DNA of 64,000 nt from Chitinophagaceae bacterium (GTDB lineage Bacteria > Bacteroidota > Bacteroidia > Chitinophagales > Chitinophagaceae): the NCBI GenBank assembly GCA_013140985.1, contig JABFRU010000021.1, positions 1-64,000 of the forward strand, read 5' to 3'. Of the stretch, positions 43,636-52,533 are shown piece by piece; positions within the stretch are counted from its first letter, which is position 1, and every line of letters starts with the position of its first letter. Made by a program: the position numbers and the translations under genes. The notes beneath the pieces are model-generated. The model was not told where the DNA came from. It ran no database searches and saw only the letters and a program-made list of their open reading frames with translations.

Positions 43636-44889
43636 TCATTGAAAGAAATAACCGAGCAAAAAACAGGCGACGACAATAAAGGGAGCGGCGATCTTTGTAA
43701 AATTCAATAATAAAAAAGTTCCAAAAATTACAAGCACACTGATAAGACTGCCAATAGGACGATCGTCGGAAAAAGAAATATCCTTCATCATATAAATGGT
43801 GGAAGCAATCATTATTCCGACCACAGCTGCATTTATTCCTTCCAGCGAACGATAAACAGCGGCATATTTTTTCAGGTTACTCCAGATAGGAAAAAAGAAC
43901 AGCACCAGCAAGGCGCTGGGTAAAAAAATGGCGATCATCCCAATTAAACAACCGATCACCTGCATCTCGGTTCCCATATCTTTCAGGGCCATGCCACCTG
44001 TAAAAGAAGCAATGGAAAAAACAGGACCAGGAACCGCTCTTACAATTCCCATTGCATTATAAAGATCTTTTTCATCGATCTGAACCGCATCAGGGTTTCT
44101 GTCTTTTGCTTTTAATACCTCCGGCCGCACACTCCATTGTTCATACATCATCGGCATCAACACTTGTCCGCCGCCAAAAACAAGGCTGCCCATTCGATAG
44201 GTGTTTTCAAAAAGATTAATCGGTTTTCGATTTGGCCAATCATGTGTACGGGCCATTTCACTGACAATACCCGCCACAATAAAAATTATTCCAAAGAGCC
44301 AGAAGTTCCACCATTTTATTTTTCGGGGTTTTTGTTCTACTTGTGGAATACGCTTATGACTGAAGTTGGTAGCAATGCCGGCAGATACGATTAGTGCAGG
44401 GATCACCCAGGGCTGACCAAATAAAAAATAAGTGGCTGCAGCACCCGATATCATAATAATCCAGGTGATAGTGTTTTTAATGGCCAATGGAAAAGCAGTA
44501 ATAGCGGCATAGGCCAAAAAGCCAACCGCCATAGAAGGAATGAATTTAAAAATATCAGTGCCTAATTTCCGCTGATCGATATACTCAAGTAAAAAAGATA
44601 ACGATCCCATTAAAATACAAGCGGGAAGCATCCAAATAATAAGCGTAAGAACTGCCAAAGGAACGCCGCCTCGTTTATAACCGATCAAAGTAAGTGTTTG
44701 AGTAGACGAAGCGCCCGGCAATAACTGGCAAAAGGCATTATACTCCATTAACTCATGCTCGGTTATATAAGGACGGCGACGAACAAATGTTTTCAACATC
44801 ATGCCGAGATGAGCCTGTGGCCCCCCAAAGGCAGTAACACTGTGTAAAAAAACAGCCTTAAGAAAAGGGATATGGCGTAGCAGCAGCAT
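43636..44889 (-). CDS. chrA: ChrA-family chromate transporter
   Basis: CHR-family membrane antiporter of 417 aa with two homologous halves, each beginning with a Gly/Pro-rich motif: [18 protein letters not shown] and [16 protein letters not shown]. The motif [18 protein letters not shown] in the first half and [16 protein letters not shown] in the second are typical. It exports chromate in resistant bacteria, but many family members have other anions as substrate and no chrB-type regulator is nearby, so the physiological substrate is uncertain. Confidence 0.9.
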   Translation of the reverse strand: MLLLRHIPFLKAVFLHSVTAFGGPQAHLGMMLKTFVRRRPYITEHELMEYNAFCQLLPGASSTQTLTLIGYKRGGVPLAVLTLIIWMLPACILMGSLSFLLEYIDQRKLGTDIFKFIPSMAVGFLAYAAITAFPLAIKNTITWIIMISGAAATYFLFGQPWVIPALIVSAGIATNFSHKRIPQVEQKPRKIKWWNFWLFGIIFIVAGIVSEMARTHDWPNRKPINLFENTYRMGSLVFGGGQVLMPMMYEQWSVRPEVLKAKDRNPDAVQIDEKDLYNAMGIVRAVPGPVFSIASFTGGMALKDMGTEMQVIGCLIGMIAIFLPSALLVLFFFPIWSNLKKYAAVYRSLEGINAAVVGIMIASTIYMMKDISFSDDRPIGSLISVLVIFGTFLLLNFTKIAAPFIVVACFLLGYFFQ

Positions 44890-45073
44890 TGAACTTTAAA
44901 TATAAATAAAATCAGAAAGCGCCGCATGATTAGAATCAAACCATCATTTTATGTGCAAATGTTTATTGTTTTGTTTGCCACATTGAATTCGCCATAAAAT
45001 TTTCATCGCTGGCTGTTATAATAGCTCGAAAATTTTATGACTCATTTCCTGTAAATTCATAAAAAATAATACA

Positions 45074-46375
45074 ATGAAGAAAGATTTTATTGTCTGCACA
45101 CTTGTTTTTTTATGCATATCCGCTGCTGCTCAAAATGATATTACCAAGCTGAAAGAAAAAGCAGCTGCAGCTGCGGATAAGATAGAAAGCAAGTGCATTG
45201 CCTGGAGAAGGGATATCCATGAAAATCCGGAGCTCGGAAACCGAGAGACAAGAACGGCAAAACTAATAGCAGATCATTTAAGAAAATTAGGGCTTGAGGT
45301 GAAAGAAGGCGTGGCAAAAACCGGTGTAGTAGGAATATTGAGAGGGGGAAAACCAGGACCTTGCATAGCGTTAAGAGCAGATATGGACGCTTTGCCGATT
45401 ATAGAAAACGCAAACGTTCCTTTTGCATCAAAACAAAAATCAACCTACAATGGATCTGAAGTAGGAGTGATGCATGCCTGCGGACATGATACACATGTGG
45501 CAATGCTGATGAGTGTGGCAGAAATTCTTTCCGGAATGAAAAACGAAATCAAGGGAACAGTGAAGTTTATTTTTCAACCATCTGAAGAAGGTCCGCCGGA
45601 AGGAGAAGAAGGAGGTGCGCCGCTGATGGTCAAAGAAGGAGTGATGGAAAATCCCAAAGTGGATGTAATATTCGGAATGCATATCGAATCAGATATAGAA
45701 GCAGGAAAGATCGAATATAAGCCCGGCGCCTTTATGGCATCATCGGATTGGTTTCATATTGTGGTGAAAGGAAAAGGGAGTCATGGCTCACAACCCTGGA
45801 AAGGAATAGACCCTATTCAAATATCTGCGCAGATCATAGAAGGACTGCAATCTATCGTTAGCAGGCAGATGGAAATTACAAAAGCCCCTGTTGTTATTAC
45901 CGTTGGAAAAATTCATGGAGGAGTAAGGAATAATATTATCCCCGAAGAGTGTGTGCTGGATGGAACGATAAGAACACTTGACAACGACATGCAAAAACAG
46001 GTTCATGAAAAAATAAAATGGACCGTTGCAAAAATTGCAGAGGCATCGGGTGCTACGGCTGAAACAACGATTGACACAAAAACATTGGTAACGTATAACA
46101 ACCCCGATCTTGTAAAGAAAATGATCCCTTCCCTGCAGTCTGCCGCAGGAGTGAACAATGTAAAAGAAAGGGAATGGGTGACCGGCGCTGAGGATTTTTC
46201 TTACTATGGAACCAAGGCACCTGCATTTTTCTTTTATCTCGGTGGCATGACCAAAGGAAAAGATCCAAAGACGGCCCCACCACACCATACGGCCGATTTT
46301 GTTATTGATGAAAGCGGAATGAAAACCGGCATCAAAGCTTTTTGTGACCTGGTGATCGACTACATGAACCAGTAA
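45074..46375 (+). CDS. Secreted M20-family amidohydrolase
   Basis: Zinc-dependent amidohydrolase/aminoacylase-like enzyme of 433 aa with a signal peptide (FIVCTLVFLCISAAA). Metal ligands are in LRADMDALPI, MHACGHDTH, PSEEG and the late PPHHTADF. A dimerisation domain is inserted after the HIESDIEAGK segment. It probably releases acyl or amino groups from N-acyl amino acids or peptides in the periplasm. It is followed after 13 bases by a beta-lactamase-fold gene, likely one unit. Confidence 0.92.
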   Translation: MKKDFIVCTLVFLCISAAAQNDITKLKEKAAAAADKIESKCIAWRRDIHENPELGNRETRTAKLIADHLRKLGLEVKEGVAKTGVVGILRGGKPGPCIALRADMDALPIIENANVPFASKQKSTYNGSEVGVMHACGHDTHVAMLMSVAEILSGMKNEIKGTVKFIFQPSEEGPPEGEEGGAPLMVKEGVMENPKVDVIFGMHIESDIEAGKIEYKPGAFMASSDWFHIVVKGKGSHGSQPWKGIDPIQISAQIIEGLQSIVSRQMEITKAPVVITVGKIHGGVRNNIIPEECVLDGTIRTLDNDMQKQVHEKIKWTVAKIAEASGATAETTIDTKTLVTYNNPDLVKKMIPSLQSAAGVNNVKEREWVTGAEDFSYYGTKAPAFFFYLGGMTKGKDPKTAPPHHTADFVIDESGMKTGIKAFCDLVIDYMNQ

Positions 46376-46388
46376 TTTCATAGATCAA

Positions 46389-47276
46389 ATGATTTGTATG
46401 ATAAAGAAGAACATTTTGTTTCTCGCCATTTTACTTCCTGTTTTTTTATTAGCACAAAAAACAGATAAGAAATTAGATGCAAAACTCCGGGAAGCCATCA
46501 GCGGCTTTAATGGCGATATTGGTGTTTATGTAAAAAGCCTGCGAACCGGAAAAATAGTTGCTATTAATGCGGACACCATTTTTCCAACAGCCAGTATCGT
46601 AAAAGTGCCGATACTACTCGGCATTATGGACAGAATAAACAAAGGAGAGCTACAATACGATTCCGCATTTACTTATAAAGATTCGTTGCTGTATGCCGGG
46701 TCTGATATTCTCGGCTCATTTAAAAGCAATGAAAAAATTGCGTTGAAAAAAATAATCATGCTGATGCTGACCACCAGTGATAATACAGCCAGCCTTTGGT
46801 TGCAAAGCATTGCCGGAACCGGGACAAGGATCAATCAAATTCTTGACAGCATGGGAATGAAAGACACAAGGGTAAATTCGAGAACAACAGGAAGAGAAAA
46901 CAACCGTACACAATACGGTTGGGGCCAAACCACTCCGAAAGAAATGGGAGCCATTTTTGAAAAGATTTATAATAAAGAAATTTTTTCTCCGATAACCTGC
47001 GAAAGAATGATGCGCTGCCTCGGCAGAAATTACTGGGATGAAAATGAAGCGATCTCAATGATACCACCAACCATCGAGGTGTTCAGTAAGAATGGATGTG
47101 TGAATGCATCAAGAAGTGAAGCAATGATCGTTAATGCCCCCAACAATCCCTATGTGTTTTGCATTTTTACAAAGAATAACAAAGATCAGCAATGGAATAA
47201 TAATAATGAGGCATGGTCAATGGCGAGAAAGATCTCAAAACTATTGTGGGAATATTATGAACCAGAGTATAAATAA
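46389..47276 (+). CDS. Class A beta-lactamase-fold serine hydrolase
   Basis: A 295 aa secreted protein (MIKKNILFLAILLPVFLLAQ signal; ATG 46398 is the likely start). The fold markers are ASIVK (SxxK), TSDNTA (SDN) and SKNG in place of KTG. The omega-loop shows GRENNRTQ rather than the usual ExxLN. Because the KTG and omega motifs deviate, I do not call it a resistance enzyme; a peptidoglycan or peptide hydrolase role next to the M20 peptidase is equally possible. Convergent with feoB. Confidence 0.8.
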   Translation: MICMIKKNILFLAILLPVFLLAQKTDKKLDAKLREAISGFNGDIGVYVKSLRTGKIVAINADTIFPTASIVKVPILLGIMDRINKGELQYDSAFTYKDSLLYAGSDILGSFKSNEKIALKKIIMLMLTTSDNTASLWLQSIAGTGTRINQILDSMGMKDTRVNSRTTGRENNRTQYGWGQTTPKEMGAIFEKIYNKEIFSPITCERMMRCLGRNYWDENEAISMIPPTIEVFSKNGCVNASRSEAMIVNAPNNPYVFCIFTKNNKDQQWNNNNEAWSMARKISKLLWEYYEPEYK

Positions 47277-49397
47277 TTATTTAAACAGTTGATAAACTAT
47301 CCAGCTCATCACATAAGCCAGCCCTGTCATATAGATCAATTGGATGACCGGCCATTTCCATGATCTTGTTTCTCTTTTTACTACAGCCAGCGTACTCATA
47401 CATTGCATGGCAAACACATAAAATATCATCAGCGATAAACCAGTAGCAAGATCGAATACAGGCTTGCCATCAGGTCTTTTGGCCTGTTTCATTTTTTCTT
47501 TCAACAGCAATTCCTGTTTTTTATCATCACCCACACTATAAAGTGTTGCCATGGTTCCTACAAAAACTTCCCGGGCGGCAAATGATGTGACAAGAGCAAT
47601 GCCTATTTTCCAGTCAAATCCTAATGGCTCAATTACCGGCTCAATAGATTTTCCCATTATACCAGCATAAGAATGTTCCAGTTTTTCAGATTGTAATTGT
47701 TGTTGAAGTGCAGCAGTATCCACACCGGGTTGCGCTATTCTTGTCTCATATCGCTGCTCCACTTCCCGCATAGTATTGCCGGGGCCAAAAGAAGAAAGAC
47801 CCCATAAGACTAAACTGATGACCATAATAATCTTTCCCGCATCGAACACAAATATTCTAGCCTTGCTAATCATGGCCGGCAAGATATTTTTCCAGCGGGG
47901 CGAACGATAAACTGGCAATTCAAGAATGAAAAAACTTTTCTCTTTTATTTTAATGAACCACTTGGCAACATAAGAAACGATCAATGCCATTACCAGGCCT
48001 AATAAATACAAAGCCATCATCACTAATCCCTGCACACCCAGAAAACCTAATAGGTAAGTCTTGGGAATTACAAGACCTATCAAAATAGTATAGACGGGTA
48101 ATCTTGCCGAACAGCTCATCAATGGGGTGATGAGTATTGTCAATAATCTTTCTTTCCTGTTCTCAATATTTCTTGCGCTCATGATGGCAGGCACGGCGCA
48201 GGCAAAACCACTGATCATCGGCATCACACTTTTACCATTCAGGCCAACGCTTCGCATCAGCCGATCCGATAAAAAACTGATACGGGCCATATAGCCGGAG
48301 TCTTCCAGCAATGTTATCAATCCAAATAATATCATGATCTGTGGCACAAAGACCAGTATGCCATTGAATCCCGCAATTATTCCATTCAATAAAAGATCTG
48401 ACCAGCGGTTATCGGGTAAGACAGATGATAAAGCCTGGTTTAATTTTAAAAAACCAAGATCGATCCAATCCATTGGATATTGCGCCAGCCAGAAAATACT
48501 TTGAAACAAAAGAAATAATACTGCCAGCATAATAAGATAACCCCAACGGCGGTGCAATAAAAGATTATCCAGCTTTTCGGTGAACAATGATTTTTGCAAC
48601 TGATCGGGTTCTGATACCGATTGCTGCATCACTTGCCTGATGCGGCTGTATCGCTGTAAAATTTCTTCTGCCTGTGTTTTGGTCGGATTGAAATTATTTT
48701 TTAGCTCAATGTTCTCTATCATTTGCTGCATGGTGTTATCCAATGCAAACGATTCATGATTGATGAGATAGTGGATAGCCGTATAATCGCTGAGCTGTGG
48801 CAAGTGTTGTTTGACCTCCTCAACAGCAGCGGCAGCAAGGGCTTTATTATCTATAAAATCTCTGGCAGGTAATTTATAAGATAGCTGAGCCGTAAGCGAA
48901 ATAGCTTTCTTTAATTCAGGGATGCCTTTATTTTTTCTTGGATTAACGGCAACGATCGGAACACCGAGTTCTCTTTCAAGTGCAGGGATATCTATTTTAA
49001 TTCCTTTTCGTCTTGCCAGGTCCATCATGGTCAAAGCAATAACGACCGGCAGTTTCAGGTCAATGATCTGGGTACAGAAAAGAAGATTCCGTTTCAGGTT
49101 GCTGGCATCGGCAACTACAACAAAAACATCCGCTTCAATTTCTTTATCCTGGTTCAGAAATACTTTATAGCTTACCCATTCGTCCTGTCGCCGGGGATAA
49201 AGACTATAAGTGCCGGGCAGGTCTATTACTTGGGCAGATTCATTACTGGGCAAATTGATTGAACCAGTTTTTTTGTCAACTGTTACACCGGGAAAATTCC
49301 CGACACTTTGGTTAAGACCGGTCAGGCAATTGAACAGCGAACTCTTTCCGCTGTTAGGGTTACCTACTAAAGCAATATGGAGTTTCTTTTTTTTCAA
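47277..49397 (-). CDS. feoB: Ferrous iron transporter FeoB
   Basis: G-protein-coupled Fe(II) permease. N-terminal GTPase: GNPNSGKSSLFN (G1), DLPGTYSL (G3) and TMMD (G4-like). A long helical spacer is followed by the gate domains with conserved Cys (GFACAVPAIMSAR, LMSCSARLPVYTI) and about eight membrane helices. The track starts at TTG 49412, but a TACATTTG -7 box overlaps that codon, so TTG 49397 (MKKKKLHIAL) is preferred, about 706 aa. Partner feoA is at 42.8 kb. Confidence 0.94.
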   Translation of the reverse strand: MKKKKLHIALVGNPNSGKSSLFNCLTGLNQSVGNFPGVTVDKKTGSINLPSNESAQVIDLPGTYSLYPRRQDEWVSYKVFLNQDKEIEADVFVVVADASNLKRNLLFCTQIIDLKLPVVIALTMMDLARRKGIKIDIPALERELGVPIVAVNPRKNKGIPELKKAISLTAQLSYKLPARDFIDNKALAAAAVEEVKQHLPQLSDYTAIHYLINHESFALDNTMQQMIENIELKNNFNPTKTQAEEILQRYSRIRQVMQQSVSEPDQLQKSLFTEKLDNLLLHRRWGYLIMLAVLFLLFQSIFWLAQYPMDWIDLGFLKLNQALSSVLPDNRWSDLLLNGIIAGFNGILVFVPQIMILFGLITLLEDSGYMARISFLSDRLMRSVGLNGKSVMPMISGFACAVPAIMSARNIENRKERLLTILITPLMSCSARLPVYTILIGLVIPKTYLLGFLGVQGLVMMALYLLGLVMALIVSYVAKWFIKIKEKSFFILELPVYRSPRWKNILPAMISKARIFVFDAGKIIMVISLVLWGLSSFGPGNTMREVEQRYETRIAQPGVDTAALQQQLQSEKLEHSYAGIMGKSIEPVIEPLGFDWKIGIALVTSFAAREVFVGTMATLYSVGDDKKQELLLKEKMKQAKRPDGKPVFDLATGLSLMIFYVFAMQCMSTLAVVKRETRSWKWPVIQLIYMTGLAYVMSWIVYQLFK

Positions 49398-49409
49398 TGC
49401 GACAATCTG

Positions 49410-49417
49410 CAAATGTA
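49410..49417 (-). promoter_or_regulatory. -7 box for feoB
   Basis: The minus strand reads TACATTTG, fitting TAnnTTTG, 12 bases before TTG 49397. No Fur-like palindrome was recognised. Confidence 0.5.
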
Positions 49418-49525
49418 GCTTTCAGGGGGTGAAGGGGGTTACGATTTTCGGATTTTGAGCTTCTTAACCCGGAAAAATTTACTTTAAAATGAAGTTTATA
49501 TTCAGGGAAACAGCATAGCGGAAGA

Positions 49526-49533
49526 TACCTTTG
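49526..49533 (+). promoter_or_regulatory. Candidate promoter of the M28 peptidase gene
   Basis: TACCTTTG fits the -7 consensus, 11 bases before the ATG at 49545. A half-matching -33 (TTCA) sits 21 bases upstream. Confidence 0.5.
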
Positions 49534-49544
49534 CCGATCAATAA

Positions 49545-51215
49545 ATGATTATGCAAAAGACCCATTTAAAGATAATATTGTCGGCCCTGATCGCTGTCCA
49601 TTCCGGAAAAACGAACCTTAGGGCGCAGAAGATCGAAAAGAACCTGCGTTCACACATAGAATTCCTGGCAAGCGATAAACTGGAAGGAAGAAGGACGGGT
49701 ACCCAGGGCGAAGAGCTGGCAATGCAGTATATCACTGACCAGTTTAAAAAAGCCGGGCTACAGCCAAAAGGCAATAAAGATTTTCAACAGGCATTTGAAG
49801 TAAGCGATGGAAAGATGATGAGTGAGTCGGTTGCCTTTTCCATCAATGGAAATAAAATAGAAAAGGACAAAAATTTTTTTGTGTTCCCCTTCAGCGCCAA
49901 TATGGAAGTGGTGGCTGATATACCGCTGGTGAACCCGGAAGGAGGGGGCTCACAGATCATTGATCTGAAAGCAACGTTGGAAGAAAATAAGAACAATCCG
50001 CATTTTGATCTGCCCGAATACATTCACAAAAAAGCGAAAGAAGTGATTGCAGGTGGCGCTAATGCTGTTATTTTTTATAACAGTTCGGATATTGACGACA
50101 AACTTGTATTTGACGGGAAAAACAAATCAGAAGGACTGAACGGAGTGTCAGTGTATTTAAAAAAAGTAGAAGCGGAAAAATATTTCGGCGCTGATGCAGG
50201 TATGGTTCATGTTGAACTAACATCGGTATTGAAGGAAAAGAAAAGAACCGGTTATAATGTGATCGGTTATATAGACAATAAAGCGGCTACGACTGTTGTT
50301 TTGGGCGCACATTACGATCATTTGGGATATGGAGAAGATGGTAATTCAAGAGAAGCGGGGCATGAAAAAGGAATTCACAATGGCGCCGATGATAATGCAA
50401 GCGGCACTGCGGCATTGATAGAACTCGCATCATTATTAAAAAGAGCAAAAGCAAAGAATAATAATTATCTCTTCATTGCATTTTCGGGAGAAGAATTGGG
50501 ATTATATGGCTCAAAATATTTTGTCGAAAATCCAACGATCGATCTGAAGACAGTGAATTATATGATCAATATGGATATGGTGGGAAGATTGAATGACAGT
50601 ACAAAAGTGTTGACGATTGGAGGATATGGAACATCACCTGGATGGCCAATTTTTAGTCCAAAGGAGAAAAGAATGCAGGGAGACAATATTATAATGCCAC
50701 GACTTGTAATTAAACTTGACAGCAGCGGCATCGGCCCAAGTGATCATACATCTTTTTATAGAAAAGACATCCCGGTATTATTCTTTTTTACAGGATTGCA
50801 CACAGACTATCACAAACCAACCGATGACGCTGATAAAATAAATTATAGAGGAACGGAAATTATCATCGGGCATATTGTTGAATTGATCCATTTGCTGGAT
50901 GATGATGGCAAGCTTGCTTTTACTAAAACAAGAGAAGCACAAACAACTACTTCAGCAAGATTCAGCGTTTCAATGGGCATCATGCCGGATTATACTTTTT
51001 CCGGAACAGGTGTGAGAGCAGATGGGGTATCCGAAGGCAAGCCGGCCATGAAAGCCGGATTAAAAACCGGAGATATTATTATACAGATTGGTGATTACAA
51101 TACAAACTCATTAGAGAATTATATGCAGGCATTGGGCAAATTCAAAAAAGGCGAGAAGACCAAAGTGAAATTTAAAAGAGGAAATGAAACCCTTGAAGCC
51201 GAGGTTGAGTTTTAG
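49545..51215 (+). CDS. Secreted M28 aminopeptidase with PA and PDZ domains
   Basis: Zinc aminopeptidase of 556 aa. Signal region, then an inserted PA-type domain (about 130-235), then the M28 core with metal ligands in VLGAHYDHLG, GADDNASGTAAL, SGEELGLYGS, and GPSDHTSF. A C-terminal PDZ domain (about 470-556; GLKTGDIIIQIGDYNTNSLENY) may bind substrate C-termini. With S46 and M20 enzymes in the same window it suggests a peptide-feeding lifestyle. ATG 49545 or 49551 both possible. Confidence 0.92.
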   Translation: MIMQKTHLKIILSALIAVHSGKTNLRAQKIEKNLRSHIEFLASDKLEGRRTGTQGEELAMQYITDQFKKAGLQPKGNKDFQQAFEVSDGKMMSESVAFSINGNKIEKDKNFFVFPFSANMEVVADIPLVNPEGGGSQIIDLKATLEENKNNPHFDLPEYIHKKAKEVIAGGANAVIFYNSSDIDDKLVFDGKNKSEGLNGVSVYLKKVEAEKYFGADAGMVHVELTSVLKEKKRTGYNVIGYIDNKAATTVVLGAHYDHLGYGEDGNSREAGHEKGIHNGADDNASGTAALIELASLLKRAKAKNNNYLFIAFSGEELGLYGSKYFVENPTIDLKTVNYMINMDMVGRLNDSTKVLTIGGYGTSPGWPIFSPKEKRMQGDNIIMPRLVIKLDSSGIGPSDHTSFYRKDIPVLFFFTGLHTDYHKPTDDADKINYRGTEIIIGHIVELIHLLDDDGKLAFTKTREAQTTTSARFSVSMGIMPDYTFSGTGVRADGVSEGKPAMKAGLKTGDIIIQIGDYNTNSLENYMQALGKFKKGEKTKVKFKRGNETLEAEVEF

Positions 51216-51217
51216 AG

Positions 51218-51741
51218 AATCGAACACAGATGACACGGATCTTACGGATTTGCACCGATCGCCTTAATATCATTTGTAAATATTTTTCGCTTAAACTCCG
51301 GCTTTTTACCAAAGTTTAGGAGTAATCCTACTTCCTTGTCTGTCGCCTTAAGGTAGTTTAGAAGCTGCAATTCATGCTCTTCGGCAACAACTTCTGTCGC
51401 CTTTAGTTCCAGAATAATGAGGTTCTCAACGACGATATCAGCAAAATAATCGCCGACAACGATGTTATCATAGAATACTCGTATTGATTGTTGCTTGATA
51501 CAATGAAAACCGAGCCGGCCCAATTCAATAATCATTGCATTTAGATAAACTTTTTCCAGAAAACCATAACCCAATTTATTATAAACTATATAAAAGGTTT
51601 TGATAATCTTGTCCGTAATCTCTTTGTGTAATATCACAGAAAAATTTTGCGTAAAGTATTTTTTCTGCTAGATATGACAAAGGGAAAAAAACAAAAATAA
51701 TCCGTGTTTATCCGCCCGATCCGTGTCATCCGTGTTCTATT
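51218..51741. mobile_element. GxxExxY unit B: inverted arms of ATCCGTGTN repeats around a GxxExxY gene
   Basis: The left arm (51218-51263; AATCGAACACAGATGACACG) is an inverted copy of the right arm (51698-51741; ATCCGTGTCATCCGTGTTCT), about 45 bp each with few mismatches. The right arm is a tandem of 9-mers ATCCGTGTN. The sole gene inside reads leftward and is a GxxExxY protein. The element starts 3 bases past the M28 stop. The gene-less copy at 14842-14923 shares the same arm ends. No target-site duplication is evident. Confidence 0.65.
51242..51637 (-). CDS. GxxExxY family protein (PD-(D/E)XK-like)
   Basis: A 131 aa relative of the protein at 32602. Signature: LGYGFLEKVYLNAM, then FADIVVENLIILELKATE (Asp, E-x-K) and QLLNYLKATDKEVGLLLNFG. 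Its C-terminal residues (AIGANP) run into the left repeat arm, so the stop lies inside the repeat. The family is annotated as nuclease-like; activity is unproven. It is the only gene in unit B. Confidence 0.85.
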   Translation of the reverse strand: MILHKEITDKIIKTFYIVYNKLGYGFLEKVYLNAMIIELGRLGFHCIKQQSIRVFYDNIVVGDYFADIVVENLIILELKATEVVAEEHELQLLNYLKATDKEVGLLLNFGKKPEFKRKIFTNDIKAIGANP

Positions 51742-51769
51742 TTGTAACTTAGCTTTAAGACTCTAACCC

Positions 51770-52219
51770 ATGGCCGAACGCAGTTCCAAATTTGTATTGG
51801 ACACAAAAGGAATGACGGATAGTTTTTTTGATGACACCCGCCTGCTGGGTATCATGGCCCCCGTAAAAGATTATCAGTTCTGCTGGCATCTCAATAATAC
51901 TATCGGCCTCAACTTCCGCATCAATAATGATCTTGAGATACAACTCAACAAAAAGAAAAGAAGTTATTTTTTCTCGGTGTATGAATATGCTGAACCCACC
52001 CGTTTCTTATCGCACTATGTTTACAACAACCAGTTTGATGGTGAATATTTATTACCCGAGTTCAAACACCTCGATTTTTTATGGATGATGAAAGGAGATG
52101 AAGTAAGCGACGAGTCGTTACAGGAAACCATTCAAACTATCAAGATGATCAATAGTGTTCAATTGGTATTAGAGTTGACAAACGAAAAGATCAAAAATAA
52201 AGAGCATTTAGTTTTTTAA
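51770..52219 (+). CDS. IPExxxVDY family protein
   Basis: A 149 aa cytoplasmic protein fitting a Bacteroidota-restricted family named after its motif, here in the variant [15 protein letters not shown]. Other conserved parts are [20 protein letters not shown] and [15 protein letters not shown]. No known function and no signal peptide. It starts 29 bases outside the right arm of GxxExxY unit B, so the element may have altered its promoter. Confidence 0.85.
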   Translation: MAERSSKFVLDTKGMTDSFFDDTRLLGIMAPVKDYQFCWHLNNTIGLNFRINNDLEIQLNKKKRSYFFSVYEYAEPTRFLSHYVYNNQFDGEYLLPEFKHLDFLWMMKGDEVSDESLQETIQTIKMINSVQLVLELTNEKIKNKEHLVF

Positions 52220-52228
52220 TTGCCATTT

Positions 52229-52259
52229 TCAAATCGTCACATTGGCCAATCGTCAAATC
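52229..52259. repeat. AATCGTCA direct repeat in a spacer
   Basis: TCAAATCGTCACATTGGCCA continues into AATCGTCAAATC, giving two CAATCGTCA-like units just before phhB. Same type of low-complexity spacer repeat as at 58131. Confidence 0.4.
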
Positions 52260-52266
52260 ATTTCAT

Positions 52267-52497
52267 ATGTGGGAAGAAAAAGATAACAAGCTTTACAAAA
52301 AATTCCAGTTCAAAAATTTCAGCGAAGCTTTTGCTTTTATGACAAGGGTTGCCATTGAAGCAGAAAAAATGGATCATCACCCGCTATGGACCAATGTGTA
52401 CAATACAGTAGAGATATGGCTCAGCACTCATGATGCCGGGGATGTTGTTACGGAAAAAGATCACAAACTCGCCAAAAAAATAGATACATTGCTGTAA
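52267..52497 (+). CDS. phhB: 4a-hydroxytetrahydrobiopterin dehydratase
   Basis: A 76 aa pterin-4a-carbinolamine dehydratase that recycles tetrahydrobiopterin after aromatic amino acid hydroxylation. The active-site segment [22 protein letters not shown] and the closing [13 protein letters not shown] are intact. It is somewhat shorter than many homologues (about 95-110 aa) but complete at both ends. Phenylalanine hydroxylase is not in the window. Confidence 0.92.
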   Translation: MWEEKDNKLYKKFQFKNFSEAFAFMTRVAIEAEKMDHHPLWTNVYNTVEIWLSTHDAGDVVTEKDHKLAKKIDTLL

Positions 52498-52506
52498 AGA
52501 AACTGC

Positions 52507-52530
52507 TAAGCCCCTTTAGGGGTTTGGGGT
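52507..52530 (+). repeat. CCCCTTTA-GGGG intergenic repeat, copy 2
   Basis: TAAGCCCCTTTAGGGGTTTG then GGGT fills the 36-base phhB-ctlX spacer and ends 3 bases before the ctlX ATG. Same family and orientation relative to the gene as copy 1. Confidence 0.65.
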
Positions 52531-52533
52531 GTC

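Noticed and set aside
45788-46381. 197-aa minus-strand ORF opposite the M20 peptidase gene
   Set aside because: Antisense shadow of a well-conserved enzyme; rich in Cys/His/Phe as expected from reverse reading.
46389-47276. Antibiotic-resistance beta-lactamase
   Set aside because: KTG and omega-loop motifs deviate, and the genetic context is a peptidase; the fold alone does not support resistance.
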